A stretch of DNA of 64,000 nt, from NCBI GenBank assembly GCA_900540375.1, contig UQFS01000003.1:1-64000 (forward strand), given 5' to 3'. This DNA is from an uncultured Prevotella sp. Its GTDB lineage: Bacteria > Bacteroidota > Bacteroidia > Bacteroidales > Bacteroidaceae. This document shows positions 1-8,400 of this stretch, one piece after another (the stretch's first letter is position 1; every line of letters starts with the position of its first letter). Made by a program: the position numbers and the translations under genes. The notes beneath the pieces were generated by a model that had not been told where the DNA came from, made no database searches, and saw only the letters and a list, made by a program, of their open reading frames with translations.

Positions 1-32
1 CAGAGCTTTATATCAGATTATAACGTTAGTAG

Positions 33-707
33 TACGAAGGCATAGAAAACTCAGAATTTGTTCTTTGCGCATTAACCCTCAGCGCACAGACCACCATCTC
101 GTTCTCAGAAGAGAAGAAGGCAGGCTCTTTGAACGGACAGACTATCACCAGCACGCTTGAAGGATTCAGCCTGACCGTGACCGACACGAAGGGCAAGGCG
201 TCCGTTGACGCCAACAACGCCCGCTTTGGCACGGCAGAAAGCAACACAGCCTACGACCATCGTTTGAAGTCTGGCGCAACGAGTGATGATGCCAACTGCA
301 TGTCCATCGCCATCCCTGCAAGCGGCACCTTGCAGGTATGCGCTCGGTCAGCCTCTGGTAGTGCCACCGACCGCAATCTGGTACTTACTCAGGACGGGAA
401 GGAACTGTACAACCAGGTCATAAAGGATGCAGATGTCATCAAGATAACCGATGATGATGGTAAAACCATTAAGGTATACCCTGTTGTCTCTGTCGCCGTG
501 AACAAAGGTACGGTGGATGTCACCTACCCGACTGGTTCACTGAATTTCTACGCGTTCACCTTCACTCTCACCACCACCGGCATCAGCAATACGCTACAAA
601 CAAAGAAAGAAAGCAATGGCGCAGCTTATAACCTCGCCGGTCAGCGGGTGAACAAAAACTACAAGGGCATCGTCATCTGCAACGGAAAGAAGATAATCCA
701 AAAATGA
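33..707 (+). CDS. Secreted protein of unknown function, 5' end unclear
   Basis: The reading frame is open from base 33, after an in-frame TAG at 30-32, to the TGA at 705-707. It contains no ATG or GTG; the only standard initiator is a TTG at 129. The residues before that TTG (LCALTLSAQ followed by TTISFSEE) look like the h-region and cleavage site of a signal peptide, so the true N-terminus was probably encoded upstream and is lost through a frameshift, an assembly error or an unusual start. The body is beta-rich and I cannot assign it to a family. The last 26 residues carry YNLAGQRV, then KGIVI and NGKKI, a short C-terminal tail shared with two other secreted proteins in this window and resembling type IX secretion tails. 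Export is inferred from the two ends; function is unknown. Confidence 0.55.
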   Translation, partial: YEGIENSEFVLCALTLSAQTTISFSEEKKAGSLNGQTITSTLEGFSLTVTDTKGKASVDANNARFGTAESNTAYDHRLKSGATSDDANCMSIAIPASGTLQVCARSASGSATDRNLVLTQDGKELYNQVIKDADVIKITDDDGKTIKVYPVVSVAVNKGTVDVTYPTGSLNFYAFTFTLTTTGISNTLQTKKESNGAAYNLAGQRVNKNYKGIVICNGKKIIQK

Positions 708-726
708 TCTAATAGCGCAAAAAAAT

Positions 727-763
727 AAAGGGACCGAACTCACGATTGAGTGTCGGTCCCTTT
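727..763 (+). terminator. Intrinsic terminator after the first gene
   Basis: A perfect 11-bp inverted repeat (727-737 with 753-763) extends inward by five more pairs (738-742 with 747-751) and ends in TTT. It sits 20 bp after the stop codon at 707. The gene ending at 865 on the other strand could share it, since the arms begin with AAA and end with TTT. Confidence 0.85.
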
Positions 764-864
764 CTACGTTAGTATGTTATGAAAAATTTGAGAGAATAGA
801 AACTTCACAGCTTCTTAATGTTGTTTTACTAAACATGATTTTATAGAGAAAGCATAGAAATATC

Positions 865-1362
865 TTATTTAATCATCACCTGCCCCGTGGAGTTTTGCGT
901 GCTTGTCATCGCTCTCGGAACGGAGTCGATGCTCACGCTGTCGCTCATGGCTACCGATGTGCCTTTTTCTATCTCAGGTTTGGAATATCCGTCATAGCTG
1001 CTGATCGGATCTTGACTTTTCTGAGCGAAGGGCACCTGGATGGCATTGCCAAGGGTCAGGACGATGGCGACAATGGCAGCAGCCTTGAAGAGCGGACGCA
1101 GGCGCCGGGGCATCGAGACGATGCGTGCCTTGACCACCTTGGGCTCCTCTGTCATGGCGAGAATCTTCTTGTCGAAGTCATCACCGAGCACATCAGCCTT
1201 CGGCTCTTCGCGCTGGTAGGCGAAAAGCGGCTGGTAGCGCTTCAAGTCGGCAGGAATGTCGGCCTGACTAAAGAACGCCCGCAAGATGTCTTCCTCTTCC
1301 AAGGAAGTCTCGCAGCGCCAATAGCGCTCCAAAAGCTGATTGATATACTTGTAGTCCATCAT
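865..1362 (-). CDS. Anti-sigma-like single-pass membrane protein
   Basis: A 165-residue protein encoded 123 bp downstream of an ECF sigma factor gene on the same strand. The N-terminal half (MMDYKYINQLLERYWRCETSLEEE) is charged and helical and matches in style the small proteins that follow ECF sigma genes in Bacteroides and Prevotella. One hydrophobic stretch at about residues 90-108 (LFKAAAIVAIVLTLGNAIQV) would form a single membrane helix, leaving a Ser/Thr-rich C-terminal part outside. Position and topology suggest an anti-sigma factor or sigma-linked regulator; no zinc-binding anti-sigma motif is visible. Homologues are sometimes labelled as an oxidoreductase, which nothing in this sequence supports. 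The start is one of two adjacent ATG codons. Confidence 0.7.
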   Translation of the reverse strand: MMDYKYINQLLERYWRCETSLEEEDILRAFFSQADIPADLKRYQPLFAYQREEPKADVLGDDFDKKILAMTEEPKVVKARIVSMPRRLRPLFKAAAIVAIVLTLGNAIQVPFAQKSQDPISSYDGYSKPEIEKGTSVAMSDSVSIDSVPRAMTSTQNSTGQVMIK

Positions 1363-1485
1363 TATTCTTGCATTTACACAATAATGACGAGAGAAATGGA
1401 TAAAAGTTACAGGGGAATTCTATATTTAACCTTTGATAACAAGAAAAGGCTAAACAGTAAGTGACCGCATCGCGAGACACAGGGC

Positions 1486-2001
1486 TCAGCCTCGCGCCTC
1501 AAAGCCGTCAATCGCCTGGAAGCGCTGCTTGACGGCCTGGCGGGCCCGGAAGATATTGACCTTGACCTGTTCTTCTGTCATGCCGAGCAGAGCTGCGATG
1601 TCCTTGTAGGCTTTACCCTCAAAGTCGCGCAGCTGTATGCATTCCCGCTGCTTCTCGGGCAAGCTGCCGACGATCTCACGCACAATGTTCACCTGATCTT
1701 TTTCAATAGCCTTGTCAGCTGGGTTGAAGGTATTGTCGGGCTTTTCCACCGGTTTGTCGTCGAGACTCTCGGTCTGACTGCGTTTGTTCTTCACACTATC
1801 CAGTGCCAGGTTGCGGCAAACGGTGAAGCAGAACGCCTCGATGTTGTCGATCTCGTCCCACGTGTCGCGCTTGTTCCAGACCTTGATGAGCGTTTCCTGC
1901 ACGACATCCTCAGCCTCAGCACTGTCGAGCGTGATGCGCAGCGCGAAACGATAGAGCTGATTTTTCAGTGGCAGGATGTCGTTGCGGAAATCTATTTTCA
2001 T
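1486..2001 (-). CDS. RNA polymerase sigma factor, ECF (sigma-70) family
   Basis: This 171-residue protein has the two-domain plan of ECF sigma factors. Region 2 lies at about residues 8-75, with DAEDVVQETLIKVW for core binding and NIEAFCFTVCRNLALD for -10 recognition. Region 4 lies at about 110-165, with LPEKQRECIQLRDFEGKAY and the helix-turn-helix IAALLGMTEEQVKVNIFRAR. It begins at the ATG at 2001; a TTG two codons upstream is less likely. The gene lies 34 bp after argB, so it may be read from the topA-argB operon, and the next gene on the strand is the anti-sigma-like membrane protein. The regulon is not visible here. Confidence 0.93.
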   Translation of the reverse strand: MKIDFRNDILPLKNQLYRFALRITLDSAEAEDVVQETLIKVWNKRDTWDEIDNIEAFCFTVCRNLALDSVKNKRSQTESLDDKPVEKPDNTFNPADKAIEKDQVNIVREIVGSLPEKQRECIQLRDFEGKAYKDIAALLGMTEEQVKVNIFRARQAVKQRFQAIDGFEARG

Positions 2002-2035
2002 TCTCAAGCCTTTCTCTTAACAAGCGTTTTGTGGT

Positions 2036-2812
2036 TCATCGTGTGATGACGGTACCCGTAGCGGTGCCGATATTCTCGGCCTTGGTGATGATGACGCGGT
2101 CCACACCGGCGTCTACAGCAGCCAGGGCGTTGGTGATCTTGGGGATCATGCCCCCCCTGATGGTGCCGTTGGCTACCAGTCGCACGAACGCATCGTGGTC
2201 GATCGTGCCGATGACACTGTTCTCGTCATCAGGCTCAGCCAGCACGCCCGCCTTCTCAAAGCAGTAGACGAGCGTCGTCGGCGCACCCTCACGTGCCAAG
2301 GCTTTCGCCGTCTCGGCCGCGATGGTGTCGGCATTGGTGTTGAGGATATAGCCCATTCCATCGTGGGTCAGCGGCGCCATGACAGGCGTCAGACCGTCAT
2401 GGATCAGCGTGAGCAGGCGATGACCGTCGGCCTTGTCCACATCGCCGACGAAGCCATAATCCACGCCGTCTTTCTTCGGACGCTTATGGCTGCGGATCAC
2501 ATTCATGTCGGCGCCGGTCAGTCCCACGGCATTCACACCACGGGACTGCAACTGCGCCACAATGTTCTTATTGACAAGGCCACCATAGACCATGGTTACC
2601 ACTTCAAGCATATCGGCGTCGGTGATGCGCCGTCCCTCCACCATCTTGCTCTCTATGCCCAAGGCTGATGCCACCTTGGTGGCGCGACGGCCTCCACCGT
2701 GCACGAGTACCTTCTGTCCCGGCAGCGCTGCAAAGCGGTCGAGCAACTGGGTCAGACGCTCCGTGTCCTCCACGATGGCACCGCCCACTTTTATGACTGT
2801 CACTTGTGCCAT
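2036..2812 (-). CDS. argB: Acetylglutamate kinase (arginine biosynthesis)
   Basis: A 258-residue amino-acid kinase that phosphorylates N-acetyl-L-glutamate, the second step of arginine biosynthesis. The N-terminal VIKVGGAIVED and the HGGGRRAT loop are the nucleotide and substrate glycine loops of the family; NTNADTIAAETAKAL and GGMIPKITNAL are typical ArgB signatures. Length is usual. Some Bacteroidetes make arginine through N-succinyl intermediates, so the acyl group used here is uncertain. The gene is 88 bp downstream of speA on the same strand, pairing arginine synthesis with arginine decarboxylation in one transcription unit. Confidence 0.95.
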   Translation of the reverse strand: MAQVTVIKVGGAIVEDTERLTQLLDRFAALPGQKVLVHGGGRRATKVASALGIESKMVEGRRITDADMLEVVTMVYGGLVNKNIVAQLQSRGVNAVGLTGADMNVIRSHKRPKKDGVDYGFVGDVDKADGHRLLTLIHDGLTPVMAPLTHDGMGYILNTNADTIAAETAKALAREGAPTTLVYCFEKAGVLAEPDDENSVIGTIDHDAFVRLVANGTIRGGMIPKITNALAAVDAGVDRVIITKAENIGTATGTVITR

Positions 2813-2900
2813 TCTCTATACAATAATCAAAACAATAGTATTTATCAGCCGCCCCCACGCCTCTGTCAGACACAGAGACATGGGGACGGTCTGTACCATC

Positions 2901-4793
2901 TTACTCCAGATAGGTGTAGCCATAGAGTCCCGAGCGGTAGTTGCTGAGGAACTCCTTGCCCTCCTCTAATGAGAGCTTGCCCTGCTTGACACTTTTGGTG
3001 ACCCACTGCTCCAGCTGTCGGACGAGTTTCTTCGGGTTGTACTGCACATACTCCAGCACCTCCTCAACGGTCTCGCCGTCGATGATTTGATCGATGCTAT
3101 AGGTGCCGTTCTTCACCGAGATGTGCGCGGCGTTGGTATCACCGAAGAGGTTGTGCATGTCGCCGAGGATTTCCTGATAGGCACCCACGAGGAATACACC
3201 TATATAATAAGGCTCATCTTTCTTGAGCGCATGCACGGGGAGCACATTCGACTGCGTGCCATTGACGGCGAAGTTGGCCACCTTGCCGTCACTGTCGCAG
3301 GTGATATCCTGCAACGTGCAGTTGCGTGTGGGCCGCTCATTGAGCCGTTCGATCGGCATGATGGGGAAGAGCTGGTCGATCCCCCAACAGTCGGGCAGAC
3401 TCTGGAAAAGCGAGAAGTTGCAGAAATATTTATCCGCCAAGAGCTTGTCGAGACCGCGCAACTCGTCGGGCACATGCTTCAGCGTCTTGGCGATGGAGTT
3501 GATCTCATGGCATACGCTCCAGTACATCGACTCAACCTCAGCACGCGTCTTGAGATCGACCATGCCGTGGGCAAACATGTCGAGACAGTCCTCCCGGATC
3601 TGGTCAGCGTCGTGCCAGTCCTCAAGCATCGACTTGGGATTGAGGTTGCACCATATATCATAGAGATCACGCACAAGCTGATGATCAGACTCCTTGGCTT
3701 CAAACTCCTCCGGCATCTCGGGCAGTGAGGCAGCACCGAGCACGTCGAGGATAAGCACCGAGTGGTGCGCAGCCAACGAGCGACCGCTCTCTGTGATGAT
3801 ATTCGGGTGCGGGATGTTGTTGCGGTTGGCGATGTCTGCGAAGGCATAGACGCAGTCGTTGATATACTCCTGGATGGAGTAGTTGACCGAACTCTCGGAG
3901 TTGCTTGAGCGTGTACCGTCATAGTCAACACCAAGTCCACCGCCACAGTCGACATACTCGATGTTGTAACCCATCTTTCTGAGGTTGCTATAGTACTGTG
4001 CCGCCTCTGTGAGTGCATTCTGAATACGGCGAATCTTGGTGATCTGACTGCCGATATGGAAGTGGATCAGACGCACGCTGTCGTGCAGCCCTACCTCATC
4101 GAGTTTCTTCAAAGCCTGCAAGAGCTCCATTGGCGTCAGTCCGAACTTCGAAGCGTCGCCGCCGCTCTCAGCCCATTTGCCCGATCCTGAGGATGCAAGC
4201 TTGATGCGAATGCCGATGTTTGGCTTTACGTTCAGTCGCTTAGCCGTCTTTGCGATGACATCGATCTCGTTGAGTTTCTCCACCACGATGAAGATGTGCT
4301 TGCCAAGTTTTTGGGCCAACATAGCAAGCTCGATATAGCTTTCGTCCTTATATCCATTGCAGATGATGAGCGAGTCGCTCTTGCACTGCACGGCGATGAC
4401 GGCGTGGAGCTCAGGCTTGGAACCGGCCTCGAGGCCGAGATTGAACTTGCGTCCGTGAGAGATGATCTCGTCGACGACGGGCTGCATCTGGTTGACCTTG
4501 ACGGGATAAATGATATAGCTTTGTCCCTTGAAGTTGTACTCTTTCTTTGCTTTCTCATAGCACTCAGCCATCTTCTCAATGCGGTTGTCGAGAATATCGG
4601 GGAAGCGAAGCAGCACCGGAGGGGTGACATCGCGTAAGGCGAGCTCATCCATGACATCGCGCAAATCGATCTGCGTGTTATCCTTGCAAGGCGTGACATA
4701 GACATCACCCTTCTCATTTATTCCGAAATAAGAAGTGCCCCAACCATTAATATTGTACAACTCCTTGGAGTCATCGATGGTCCATTTTTTCAT
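2901..4793 (-). CDS. speA: Biosynthetic arginine decarboxylase (SpeA type)
   Basis: A 630-residue PLP-dependent fold-III decarboxylase that converts arginine to agmatine and CO2, feeding polyamine synthesis in the cytosol. The N-terminal TIM-barrel domain contains the PLP lysine in IIYPVKVNQ (Lys99), the glycine-rich phosphate-binding loop VDCGGGLGVDYDG, and HFHIGSQ. The C-terminal half contains ITESGRSLAAHHSVL. Length matches the SpeA family, which is longer than ornithine or diaminopimelate decarboxylases. It follows aroK by 30 bp and precedes argB, consistent with an operon begun at topA. Confidence 0.95.
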   Translation of the reverse strand: MKKWTIDDSKELYNINGWGTSYFGINEKGDVYVTPCKDNTQIDLRDVMDELALRDVTPPVLLRFPDILDNRIEKMAECYEKAKKEYNFKGQSYIIYPVKVNQMQPVVDEIISHGRKFNLGLEAGSKPELHAVIAVQCKSDSLIICNGYKDESYIELAMLAQKLGKHIFIVVEKLNEIDVIAKTAKRLNVKPNIGIRIKLASSGSGKWAESGGDASKFGLTPMELLQALKKLDEVGLHDSVRLIHFHIGSQITKIRRIQNALTEAAQYYSNLRKMGYNIEYVDCGGGLGVDYDGTRSSNSESSVNYSIQEYINDCVYAFADIANRNNIPHPNIITESGRSLAAHHSVLILDVLGAASLPEMPEEFEAKESDHQLVRDLYDIWCNLNPKSMLEDWHDADQIREDCLDMFAHGMVDLKTRAEVESMYWSVCHEINSIAKTLKHVPDELRGLDKLLADKYFCNFSLFQSLPDCWGIDQLFPIMPIERLNERPTRNCTLQDITCDSDGKVANFAVNGTQSNVLPVHALKKDEPYYIGVFLVGAYQEILGDMHNLFGDTNAAHISVKNGTYSIDQIIDGETVEEVLEYVQYNPKKLVRQLEQWVTKSVKQGKLSLEEGKEFLSNYRSGLYGYTYLE

Positions 4794-4823
4794 CTAATCA
4801 GCGTAGTTAATTTTATTGCCGAC

Positions 4824-5363
4824 TCATGGCAAGCCGAGTTGTTGTTTCAGTTGCTCTACTGTAATCTGTATTTTGTCGAAATTATCCATCAGGCTCACGT
4901 CGAGCGTGTGTTTGGCCTTAGTGTAGAAAGGCTCGCGCTGACGGAGTTGCTGCTCTATAAACGTGATGACCTCCTCGGGAGTCTTGTTAAGCAACAGCGG
5001 GCGTACGGTCTTTCCCATCTTCAGATGCTGCACGAGCACATCGGTGGTGCACTTGAGATAGACCGACTCCCCCTGCTGGTTGATATAGTCCATGTTGTCG
5101 AAGAAGCACGGCGTGCCTCCGCCACAACTCAGCACGATATTCTCAAACTCAGCCACCTCGTGGAGCATGTTGCGCTCTACTTTGCGAAAGCCGTCCTCGC
5201 CCCGTTCGTCAAAGAGTTGCTTGACGGTCTTGCGCATACGGCTTTCTATGTACCAGTCGAGGTCATAAAAGGGCAGCCCCAGGTTTTTGGCGAGGGCCTT
5301 GCCGACCGTTGTCTTTCCAGAGCCCATGTAGCCCAAAAGGATGATGCGGACAGGTGTTTCCAT
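4824..5363 (-). CDS. aroK: Shikimate kinase
   Basis: A 179-residue P-loop kinase that phosphorylates shikimate in the pathway to chorismate and aromatic amino acids. The Walker A loop is GYMGSGKTTVGKAL near residue 11; DLDWYIESRM supplies the shikimate-binding aspartate, GFRKVERNML the substrate arginine region, and VLSCGGGTPC the glycine motif that closes over shikimate. VRPLLLN is in the expected lid region. It begins 12 bp after the topA stop codon, so the two are almost certainly co-transcribed. Confidence 0.95.
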   Translation of the reverse strand: METPVRIILLGYMGSGKTTVGKALAKNLGLPFYDLDWYIESRMRKTVKQLFDERGEDGFRKVERNMLHEVAEFENIVLSCGGGTPCFFDNMDYINQQGESVYLKCTTDVLVQHLKMGKTVRPLLLNKTPEEVITFIEQQLRQREPFYTKAKHTLDVSLMDNFDKIQITVEQLKQQLGLP

Positions 5364-5375
5364 CAGCTTAAACGT

Positions 5376-7709
5376 CTATTTTCTTCTTCTGGCCTTGGCT
5401 TTTGGCTCCGGCGCGTTCTTGATGATCTCCATACACTCGTCGTAGCTCAGGTCTCCGGCCAGCGCACGGTCGTGAAGACTCTTGTCGATGCGGTAGTTGT
5501 TTCCGTCGAAAGCGAGGTAAGGGCCAAAGCGTCCCTTGAGCAGTTCCAGCCGTTCATCCTCCTCAAACTTCTTGATTTCGCGCTCACGGTCTTTCAGACG
5601 CTTAGCAAGGATCAGCGAGATGGCATGGTCGAGGGTGACCGTCATCGGGTCGTCTTCCTTGGGCAGTGACACATATTTCCTGTTGTGCTGGACATAAGGA
5701 CCAAAGCGTCCGGCACCGATGGTGACGGGCATACCCTCGAACTCTCCGAGCTCCCGTGGCAACTTAAACAGATCCAAAGCCTCTTCGAGCGTTATAGTTT
5801 CAATACTCTTATCCTTAGGTATCTGGGCGAAGCGCGGCTTCTCGTCGTCGTCAGCAGTACCGATCTGAGCCAGCGGACCGAACTTTCCTATCTTCACCAG
5901 CACGGTTCTGCCTGTCTTAGGATCCTTACCGAGGATGCGCTCGCCGGCCTTATGCTCAGAGCGCGACTGCATGACCTGGTCGACAGTCTTCTCAAAAGGC
6001 TTGTCAAACTTGCTCATCATGTCCTTCCACTCTTCCTTGCCCTCAGCAATCTTATCGAACTGGTTCTCGACCTTCGCCGTGAAGTTGTAGTCCATGATCT
6101 CGGGGAAGTTCTGCAAAAGGAAGTCGTTGACCACAATGCCGATGTCGGTGGGGATGAGCTTTCCTTTCTCTGAACCGGTGAACTCAGTCTTTGTTGTCGA
6201 CTTCACCTGGTTGCCTTTCAAAATATCAACAGTGAACTTTGTCTCTTTTCCGCCCTTGTCGCCTTTCTCCACATAGTCGCGCTGCTGGATCGTGGAAATC
6301 GTCGGCGCGTAAGTAGACGGGCGTCCGATGCCGAGCTCCTCCAGTTTGTGTACGAGGCTGGCCTCGGTATATCGTGCCGGCCCTTGAGAGAAACGTTCCG
6401 TAGAGGAAATGCTTTCACGAGAGAGTTGCTCGCCCACTTGCAGTGCGGGTAGGGAAGCAAACTCCTCCGACTGTTCGTCGTCGTCAGTCGACTCCTTATA
6501 GACTTTCAGAAATCCGTCGAAGACGATGACCTCACCATGGGCCACGAATTTTTCGGGCTGACCGCTGATATTGATGTTGACCGCGGTCTTCTCGATCTGT
6601 GCCTCAGCCATCTGCGAGGCGACAGAGCGCTTCCAGATCAAGTCGTAGAGGCGCTTCTCCTGTGCTGTACCGTCGACAGAGCTGTTCTCCATGTGGGTGG
6701 GTCGAATGGCCTCGTGGGCTTCCTGCGCACCCTTAGACTGTGTGTGGAAGTTGCGAGGAGAACTATATTGCTCACCATAGAGTTTGGTGATGGCATCCTT
6801 ACTGCTGTTGATGGCGAGTGCCGAGAGGTTGACGCTGTCGGTACGCATGTAGGTGATGCGTCCATTCTCATAAAGCTGCTGTGCGATGCGCATGGTCTGC
6901 GACACGGTGAATCCGAGCTTTCTGGCAGCTTCCTGCTGCAAGGTAGAAGTGGTGAAAGGAGGCGCGGGGGCGCGCTTCAACGGCTTTTTCGACACATTGT
7001 CCACAGTGAAGACAGCATCCTTGCAACGGTTGAGGAAGCCGAGCGCCTCATCGTGTGTGGCAAAGCGCTTGTCGAGTTCTGCCTTTACCTCCACGCCGAG
7101 GCTGTCGCCATTGACGGGCGTGAAGATGGCCGTGACACGGTAGTAAGGCTCACTCTTGAAGGCCTGAATCTCACGCTCACGCTCCACGACAAGTCTGACG
7201 GCTACGCTCTGCACACGTCCGGCCGAGAGCGAAGGCTTGACCTTGCGCCACAATACCGGTGAGAGTTTAAAACCGACGATGCGGTCCAGCACACGTCGGG
7301 CCTGCTGAGCATTGACGAGATTCATGTCGAGATGGCGGGGATGCTCGATAGCATAGAGGATGGCGGGCTTGGTAATCTCATGGAAGACGATACGCGAAGT
7401 CTTTGCCTCATCGAGTCCGAGCACTTCACAGAGATGCCAACTGATGGCTTCTCCCTCGCGATCCTCATCGGATGCGAGCCACACTTTTTTGGCGCCCTTA
7501 GCATCTTTCTTGAGTTCTGCTACAACCTTCTTCTTATCCTCTGGTATCTCATAGTCTGGTTCAAACGTCTTTTCGTTGATACTGAGTCCACTTTTCTTTA
7601 GGTCTCTGATGTGTCCGTAGGAAGACATCACTTTATAATCCTTGCCGAGGAATTTCTCAATCGTCTTGGCCTTGGCAGGGCTCTCTACAATGACTAAGTT
7701 ATCTTGCAT
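5376..7709 (-). CDS. topA: DNA topoisomerase I (type IA)
   Basis: A 777-residue type IA topoisomerase that relaxes negative supercoils through a 5'-phosphotyrosine intermediate. The N-terminal Toprim domain has VESPAKAKTIEKFLG and the acidic DEDREGEAISWH; the central domains include SAGRVQSVAVRLV and the active-site tyrosine in GRITYMRTDS (Tyr287). The C-terminus has no cysteine zinc fingers; instead it carries two topoisomerase C-terminal repeats recognisable by GRFGPYV and GRFGPYL, as is usual in Bacteroidetes. The basic tail (KAKARRRK) probably binds DNA. It heads the run topA-aroK-speA-argB. Confidence 0.96.
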   Translation of the reverse strand: MQDNLVIVESPAKAKTIEKFLGKDYKVMSSYGHIRDLKKSGLSINEKTFEPDYEIPEDKKKVVAELKKDAKGAKKVWLASDEDREGEAISWHLCEVLGLDEAKTSRIVFHEITKPAILYAIEHPRHLDMNLVNAQQARRVLDRIVGFKLSPVLWRKVKPSLSAGRVQSVAVRLVVEREREIQAFKSEPYYRVTAIFTPVNGDSLGVEVKAELDKRFATHDEALGFLNRCKDAVFTVDNVSKKPLKRAPAPPFTTSTLQQEAARKLGFTVSQTMRIAQQLYENGRITYMRTDSVNLSALAINSSKDAITKLYGEQYSSPRNFHTQSKGAQEAHEAIRPTHMENSSVDGTAQEKRLYDLIWKRSVASQMAEAQIEKTAVNINISGQPEKFVAHGEVIVFDGFLKVYKESTDDDEQSEEFASLPALQVGEQLSRESISSTERFSQGPARYTEASLVHKLEELGIGRPSTYAPTISTIQQRDYVEKGDKGGKETKFTVDILKGNQVKSTTKTEFTGSEKGKLIPTDIGIVVNDFLLQNFPEIMDYNFTAKVENQFDKIAEGKEEWKDMMSKFDKPFEKTVDQVMQSRSEHKAGERILGKDPKTGRTVLVKIGKFGPLAQIGTADDDEKPRFAQIPKDKSIETITLEEALDLFKLPRELGEFEGMPVTIGAGRFGPYVQHNRKYVSLPKEDDPMTVTLDHAISLILAKRLKDREREIKKFEEDERLELLKGRFGPYLAFDGNNYRIDKSLHDRALAGDLSYDECMEIIKNAPEPKAKARRRK

Positions 7710-7738
7710 GCTTGCGTGTAGTTATATAATGTCGGGGA

Positions 7739-7746
7739 CAAAAGTA
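7739..7746 (-). promoter_or_regulatory. Possible -7 box upstream of topA
   Basis: On the minus strand this reads TACTTTTG, matching the Bacteroidetes TAnnTTTG element, 30 bp before the topA start. No clear TTTG lies 20 bp further upstream, so it is a candidate only. Confidence 0.4.
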
Positions 7747-7762
7747 ATAATAACTTTGTCTT

Positions 7763-7778
7763 ACACCTTATTATATAT
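7763..7778. repeat. AT-rich element, copy 1
   Basis: Minus-strand ATATATAATAAGGTGT, between the Nudix gene and topA. The same string or a one-base variant recurs at 14023-14038, 14066-14078, 38801-38817 and about 45649-45666, always between genes. Confidence 0.6.
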
Positions 7779-7813
7779 GTATGATTTTAGAATTTTTAAG
7801 AGACTCCGATGCA

Positions 7814-7852
7814 AAAAGTTACATAAATGTAAGTTACATCCATGTAACTTTT
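7814..7852 (-). terminator. Terminator of the Nudix gene, built from three palindromic boxes
   Basis: Perfect 11-bp arms (7814-7824 with 7842-7852) enclose a 13-bp self-palindrome at 7827-7839 (ATGTAAGTTACAT). All share the heptamer GTTACAT or its complement. On the minus strand the hairpin is followed by five T residues, 4 bp after the Nudix stop codon. Confidence 0.7.
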
Positions 7853-7855
7853 CTG

Positions 7856-8395
7856 TTAAAAACCGAGTTTGCCAGCTTCAAAGTCCTGCTGGAAACGGAC
7901 CACGGCCCGACGGATGGAGTCCAAGCCAAATCTTTCGGGACGCAGATTTCTGACGGCGATCCACTCATAACCGGCCGCATCGTCGTGTGCCGACAAAGCA
8001 TAGAAGTCTTCCACACGGCAGAGGAAAAAGAAGTCGAGCGTATGGACGGTGAAGCCGGAATAGAGATAGGTGTTGGGATAACTGAAGAGCAGACGTGAGG
8101 AAACGACGGTGAGTCCGGTCTCTTCCTTCACTTCGCGCGCAAGCCCCTGGGCAGCAGTCTCGCCCAAGTCGTAGAAGCCGCCCGGAAAATCGAGCGTGCC
8201 CTTGGCGGGATCGTTCTTGCGGGTGATGACGAGCAACTCGTCGCGGCTGTTCATAATCAGCGCAGCGTTGGCTGCACTGGGGTTGAGAAAATACTCAAAG
8301 CCACAGTGCCGACAACGCTTGCTCTTCACCGTGCTGGGCTCAAACTCAGATGATCCGCAGACGGGACAATAGCGAAACTTATCAAGAACGTGCAT
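7856..8395 (-). CDS. Nudix hydrolase with N-terminal zinc ribbon
   Basis: A 179-residue protein with a zinc ribbon at residues 10-36 (CPVCGS, then CRHCG) followed by a Nudix domain. The Nudix box is complete: GGFYDLGE, seven residues, then REVKEETGL, providing the metal-binding glutamates. The family hydrolyses nucleoside diphosphates linked to another group; the zinc ribbon recalls NADH pyrophosphatases (NudC) and ADP-ribose or NUDT-type enzymes, but the substrate cannot be told from sequence. It starts 5 bp after the stop of the thioredoxin-like lipoprotein gene, so the two share a transcript. Confidence 0.88.
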   Translation of the reverse strand: MHVLDKFRYCPVCGSSEFEPSTVKSKRCRHCGFEYFLNPSAANAALIMNSRDELLVITRKNDPAKGTLDFPGGFYDLGETAAQGLAREVKEETGLTVVSSRLLFSYPNTYLYSGFTVHTLDFFFLCRVEDFYALSAHDDAAGYEWIAVRNLRPERFGLDSIRRAVVRFQQDFEAGKLGF

Positions 8396-8400
8396 GATCC

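Noticed and set aside
865..1362. Oxidoreductase label sometimes given to this small protein family
   Set aside because: No cofactor or cysteine motif is present; position after a sigma factor gene and the single membrane helix fit an anti-sigma-like protein better.
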